From the NCBI GenBank assembly GCA_017554835.1, contig JAFZHO010000140.1, forward strand, positions 1-14,683: a stretch of 14,683 nt of DNA, written 5' to 3'. Every line of letters begins with the position of its first letter. Positions within the stretch are counted from its first letter, which is position 1. Origin of the DNA: Clostridia bacterium. Its GTDB lineage: Bacteria > Bacillota > Clostridia > Oscillospirales > RGIG7773. Below are positions 12,559 to 14,683 of the stretch, piece by piece. The position numbers were made by a program, and so were the translations under genes. The notes under the pieces are model-generated. The model was given only the letters and a program-made list of their open reading frames with translations. It did no database searches and was not told where the DNA came from.

Positions 12559-13998
12559 TTAAAATAATTTTGATTTAACTAAATCTTTTAGATATTTAAA
12601 CTGTTTGTTTTTTGTTATGACTGATAAAAGTATATAAATAACTCCACCTGAAATAACCTGAATAATAAGAAGAAGAATTTTATTCACCTGCAAAGTTCCT
12701 AATATATAGACAACCGTCGCCATTATTAAGGACATTAAAATCGCCGGTAGTATATCCGCCGCCTGCTCCTTAAACGAATATCCGAGAAGCTTTCTATTTG
12801 GAAAAGCATTAACAACGGTAAATAAAGCGGATAAAATAGCCGTTGACATAACGATTGCATCAACGCCAAACCACATTACCGCAACAAGAACAACAAGCTC
12901 GATAACTTTTTTAAATGTTTCCAGTTTTAAAAAAACATCACTTCTGCCTATGGCTTTTATTGCCTGCATATTGGCGGTATGAATTGGTTGAAACAAATAA
13001 GTAATACAAAAAAGTTGCATAAGCGGAACGCAGGGAAGCCATTTATCAGTCAAAACAACACTGACAAATACGGGAGATATGGCTGCAAGTCCCGCCATGA
13101 GAGGACTCATTATATATGAACTGAAGCGAATCGAGTTTCGTGTCGTGTTTTTTATTCTTTGGGAATCATCCTGCTCCATAGCCATTTTTGGAAAAAGGAC
13201 AGAACCAATGGAAGTATTTATATTTGCCACTATGAGATTGGGAAACTGTTTTCCTTTATCAAAAAAGGCAAGGTCTTTTGCAGAATAAAGTTTTCCTATA
13301 ATCAGAGCACGAAGCTCCATATATCCCGTTATCATAAGGTTGGTTCCAAGTATCCTCGCCCCAAACCCAAACATTTTTCGAAGTCTATTAAAAGAAAATG
13401 CAAAAAGCGGTCTTTTATTTATAACAATGAAAAGAATCAAAGTATTTGCAAAAGTATTAGTCAGATACTGAGCAACAAGCGCCCATACCCCAAAGCCTTT
13501 TAAAGCCATTATTATACCAACAATAGCAGATAATATCGTTCCTCCAAGGGTTGATATGAAAAACTTGCGGAACATCATTTTTTTTGAAACGTAGGCCTGC
13601 TGAATTGAGTTTGCGCCAGTCAGAATTATTCTTAAACCAAGAACTCTCAAAACCGGTGTTAAAATCTCGTATCCTTCTCCGTAAAATGCAGAAATATAAG
13701 GTGCTGCAAAAAATAAAATCAGATATAAAACGAAGGAAAAGCCCACGTTAAAATATAATACCGAGGAAAAATCAAGGGCATCGGCATCTTTTTTCTGAAT
13801 AAGGGCGCTTCCAAATCCATCGCTTACAAAAACGTTTGCAAGTGTTATGAAAATTGTAACAATAGAAACTACTCCGTAATGAGACGGGTCAAGTATTCTT
13901 GCAAGAATTATTGAGACCGCCGTTGTTACAACCTGCGCCGCAATTCTTTCGGAAAATTTCCAGAATAAATTACTTAGCAACGAATTATTTTTGCTCAT
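12559..13998 (-). CDS. Wzx-type polysaccharide flippase (MOP superfamily)
   Basis: A 479-residue polytopic membrane protein with about 12-14 hydrophobic segments. It opens with NLFWKFSERIAAQVVTTA and SIILARILDPSHYGVVS, which is the start of the WzxC/RfbX (Polysacc_synt) group. It should flip the undecaprenyl-diphosphate-linked repeat unit from the cytoplasmic to the outer face of the membrane before polymerisation. The middle segment NSIQQAYVSKKMMFRKFF also fits this family. The ATG has AAGGAG overlapping the last codons and stop of the FrhB-like gene, so the two are probably translationally coupled. It sits directly before capE-capF-capG-ugd. Gene names for flippases differ by locus, so no symbol is given. 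Confidence 0.9.
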   Translation of the reverse strand: MSKNNSLLSNLFWKFSERIAAQVVTTAVSIILARILDPSHYGVVSIVTIFITLANVFVSDGFGSALIQKKDADALDFSSVLYFNVGFSFVLYLILFFAAPYISAFYGEGYEILTPVLRVLGLRIILTGANSIQQAYVSKKMMFRKFFISTLGGTILSAIVGIIMALKGFGVWALVAQYLTNTFANTLILFIVINKRPLFAFSFNRLRKMFGFGARILGTNLMITGYMELRALIIGKLYSAKDLAFFDKGKQFPNLIVANINTSIGSVLFPKMAMEQDDSQRIKNTTRNSIRFSSYIMSPLMAGLAAISPVFVSVVLTDKWLPCVPLMQLFCITYLFQPIHTANMQAIKAIGRSDVFLKLETFKKVIELVVLVAVMWFGVDAIVMSTAILSALFTVVNAFPNRKLLGYSFKEQAADILPAILMSLIMATVVYILGTLQVNKILLLIIQVISGGVIYILLSVITKNKQFKYLKDLVKSKLF

Positions 13999-14001
13999 TT
14001 G

Positions 14002-14683
14002 TTAACTCCTTGGCACCCGAATATCAATTAGTTTTTTTCTCAGAAATTCGGGTAATTTATCAAAGATTTTTCTTTTAACGCTTCTTTTGACTACCTTTGA
14101 AGGCAAGGTTTTCTCATTAACCGTTTTTTCGGGAAAATCGCAGTAAAACTCAAAAAACTCATTTCTACCGTCATAAGGTTTTGTCTGCCTATAAAAAAGG
14201 GGGTTGAATTTTTTTATATCATCAATTTCGCATGGGATTAATTCCATATTTTTCGAAAGAATATCAATAACCTTTTCTCCCTTTTTGGTATTTATAATAA
14301 CAGAAGAATAGTTTCGTTTTGTTCCTTTTAAATGGGGAAAAACGAAAAGAAGCCCCTTGAAATCAGCGATTGTTATATCTCCCTGCCTTATTTCCTTTCT
14401 ATAAGTACAATTTTCTCCGCAGGAAGGTCTTAAGCACTTTTGACTAAGAAATAGTTGAGTATATCTATCCTCGCCTATATACTCGGTTTTTTTGTCTTTA
14501 AAGGTTATCTTGGATAAATACTCCACTTCAAAGGTTTCCCTCTTTGCACGAAATTCGTAGCTTTCAATTTCTTTTCCAAAATCTTTTTGAAGTTCTGAAA
14601 TGCAAGTTTTAAAAACCTTGGGGCTACCTACTCCGTGGCATATCAAATCTATTAAAAGAAGATCTTCATAATCTTTTCCCAAA
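14002..14683 (-). CDS. FrhB/FdhB-like iron-sulfur protein of polysaccharide loci, C-terminal part (cut by window edge)
   Basis: 226 residues are visible; the frame runs to the right edge, and its apparent TTG start is only an internal leucine codon. It contains LICHGVGSPKVFK and, further on, a cysteine group CLRPSCGENC followed by DITIADFKG. This matches the C-terminal domain of the coenzyme F420 hydrogenase/dehydrogenase beta-subunit family. Such proteins of about 350-450 residues, with an N-terminal ferredoxin domain, are common in exopolysaccharide loci of bacteria that lack F420. Their reaction there is not established; a redox step on a sugar or its linked pyruvate group is often guessed. 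The C-terminus is basic (KVVKRSVKRK). It is three bases from the flippase gene. Confidence 0.82.
   Translation of the reverse strand, partial: LGKDYEDLLLIDLICHGVGSPKVFKTCISELQKDFGKEIESYEFRAKRETFEVEYLSKITFKDKKTEYIGEDRYTQLFLSQKCLRPSCGENCTYRKEIRQGDITIADFKGLLFVFPHLKGTKRNYSSVIINTKKGEKVIDILSKNMELIPCEIDDIKKFNPLFYRQTKPYDGRNEFFEFYCDFPEKTVNEKTLPSKVVKRSVKRKIFDKLPEFLRKKLIDIRVPRS

Noticed and set aside
13159..13503. Plus-strand open frames inside the flippase gene
   Set aside because: They are shadows of a clear flippase reading frame and show low-complexity Lys/Ser-rich translation without family features.
1..14683. CRISPR arrays, insertion sequences or long direct repeats
   Set aside because: None seen on reading both strands; the only repeated structures are the two glycine aptamers and short hairpins.

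Overview
The window is chromosomal DNA of a low-GC, AT-rich member of the Bacillota. It is most likely an anaerobic, gut-type Clostridia (Oscillospirales or Ruminococcaceae-like). The evidence is a set of strong Shine-Dalgarno sites (GGAGG type), short U-tailed hairpin terminators, a tandem glycine riboswitch in front of an AgcS symporter, and a PcrA helicase with an extra block after Walker A that I associate with this group. Nearly everything is on the minus strand. Only a tRNA-Leu and a small membrane-protein gene are on the plus strand.

Region 1 (1-3400) holds metabolite transport and RNA-level control. From the left there is a cut-off GNAT acetyltransferase with a promoter built into the preceding terminator. 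Next is a sodium:glycine/alanine symporter (AgcS) under a tandem glycine riboswitch with a clear terminator-type expression platform. Then come an AEC-family carrier and a compact intergenic transcription unit at about 3228-3327. That unit has a promoter, a 5' hairpin, a C-rich single-stranded stretch and an intrinsic terminator, and it looks like an undescribed small RNA or an attenuator.

Region 2 (3394-7322) is a housekeeping operon read leftward: pcrA helicase, then a CPBP/CAAX-type membrane protease, then the tRNA adenosine deaminase tadA. The intercistronic gap between pcrA and the CPBP gene can fold in two mutually exclusive ways around the CPBP ribosome-binding site. Region 3 (7331-7899, plus strand) is tRNA-Leu(CAA) with a consensus promoter and terminator, followed at once by a small three-helix membrane protein (DUF3784-like). 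A bidirectional terminator ends this unit and the converging operon.

Region 4 (7924-14683) is the 3' end of a surface-polysaccharide operon read leftward. It comprises an FrhB/FdhB-like iron-sulfur protein (cut by the window edge), a Wzx-type flippase, capE-capF-capG and ugd. CapE, CapF and CapG together form the UDP-N-acetyl-L-fucosamine pathway from UDP-GlcNAc. Ugd makes UDP-glucuronate. The genes are 3-19 bases apart, each with its own ribosome-binding site. The predicted polymer therefore contains L-FucNAc and probably a uronic acid. Glycosyltransferases, the polymerase and the operon promoter must lie to the right of the window.

For ugd and capF I moved the start inward from the longest open frame, because the upstream GTG or TTG codon lies in or just before the ribosome-binding site.
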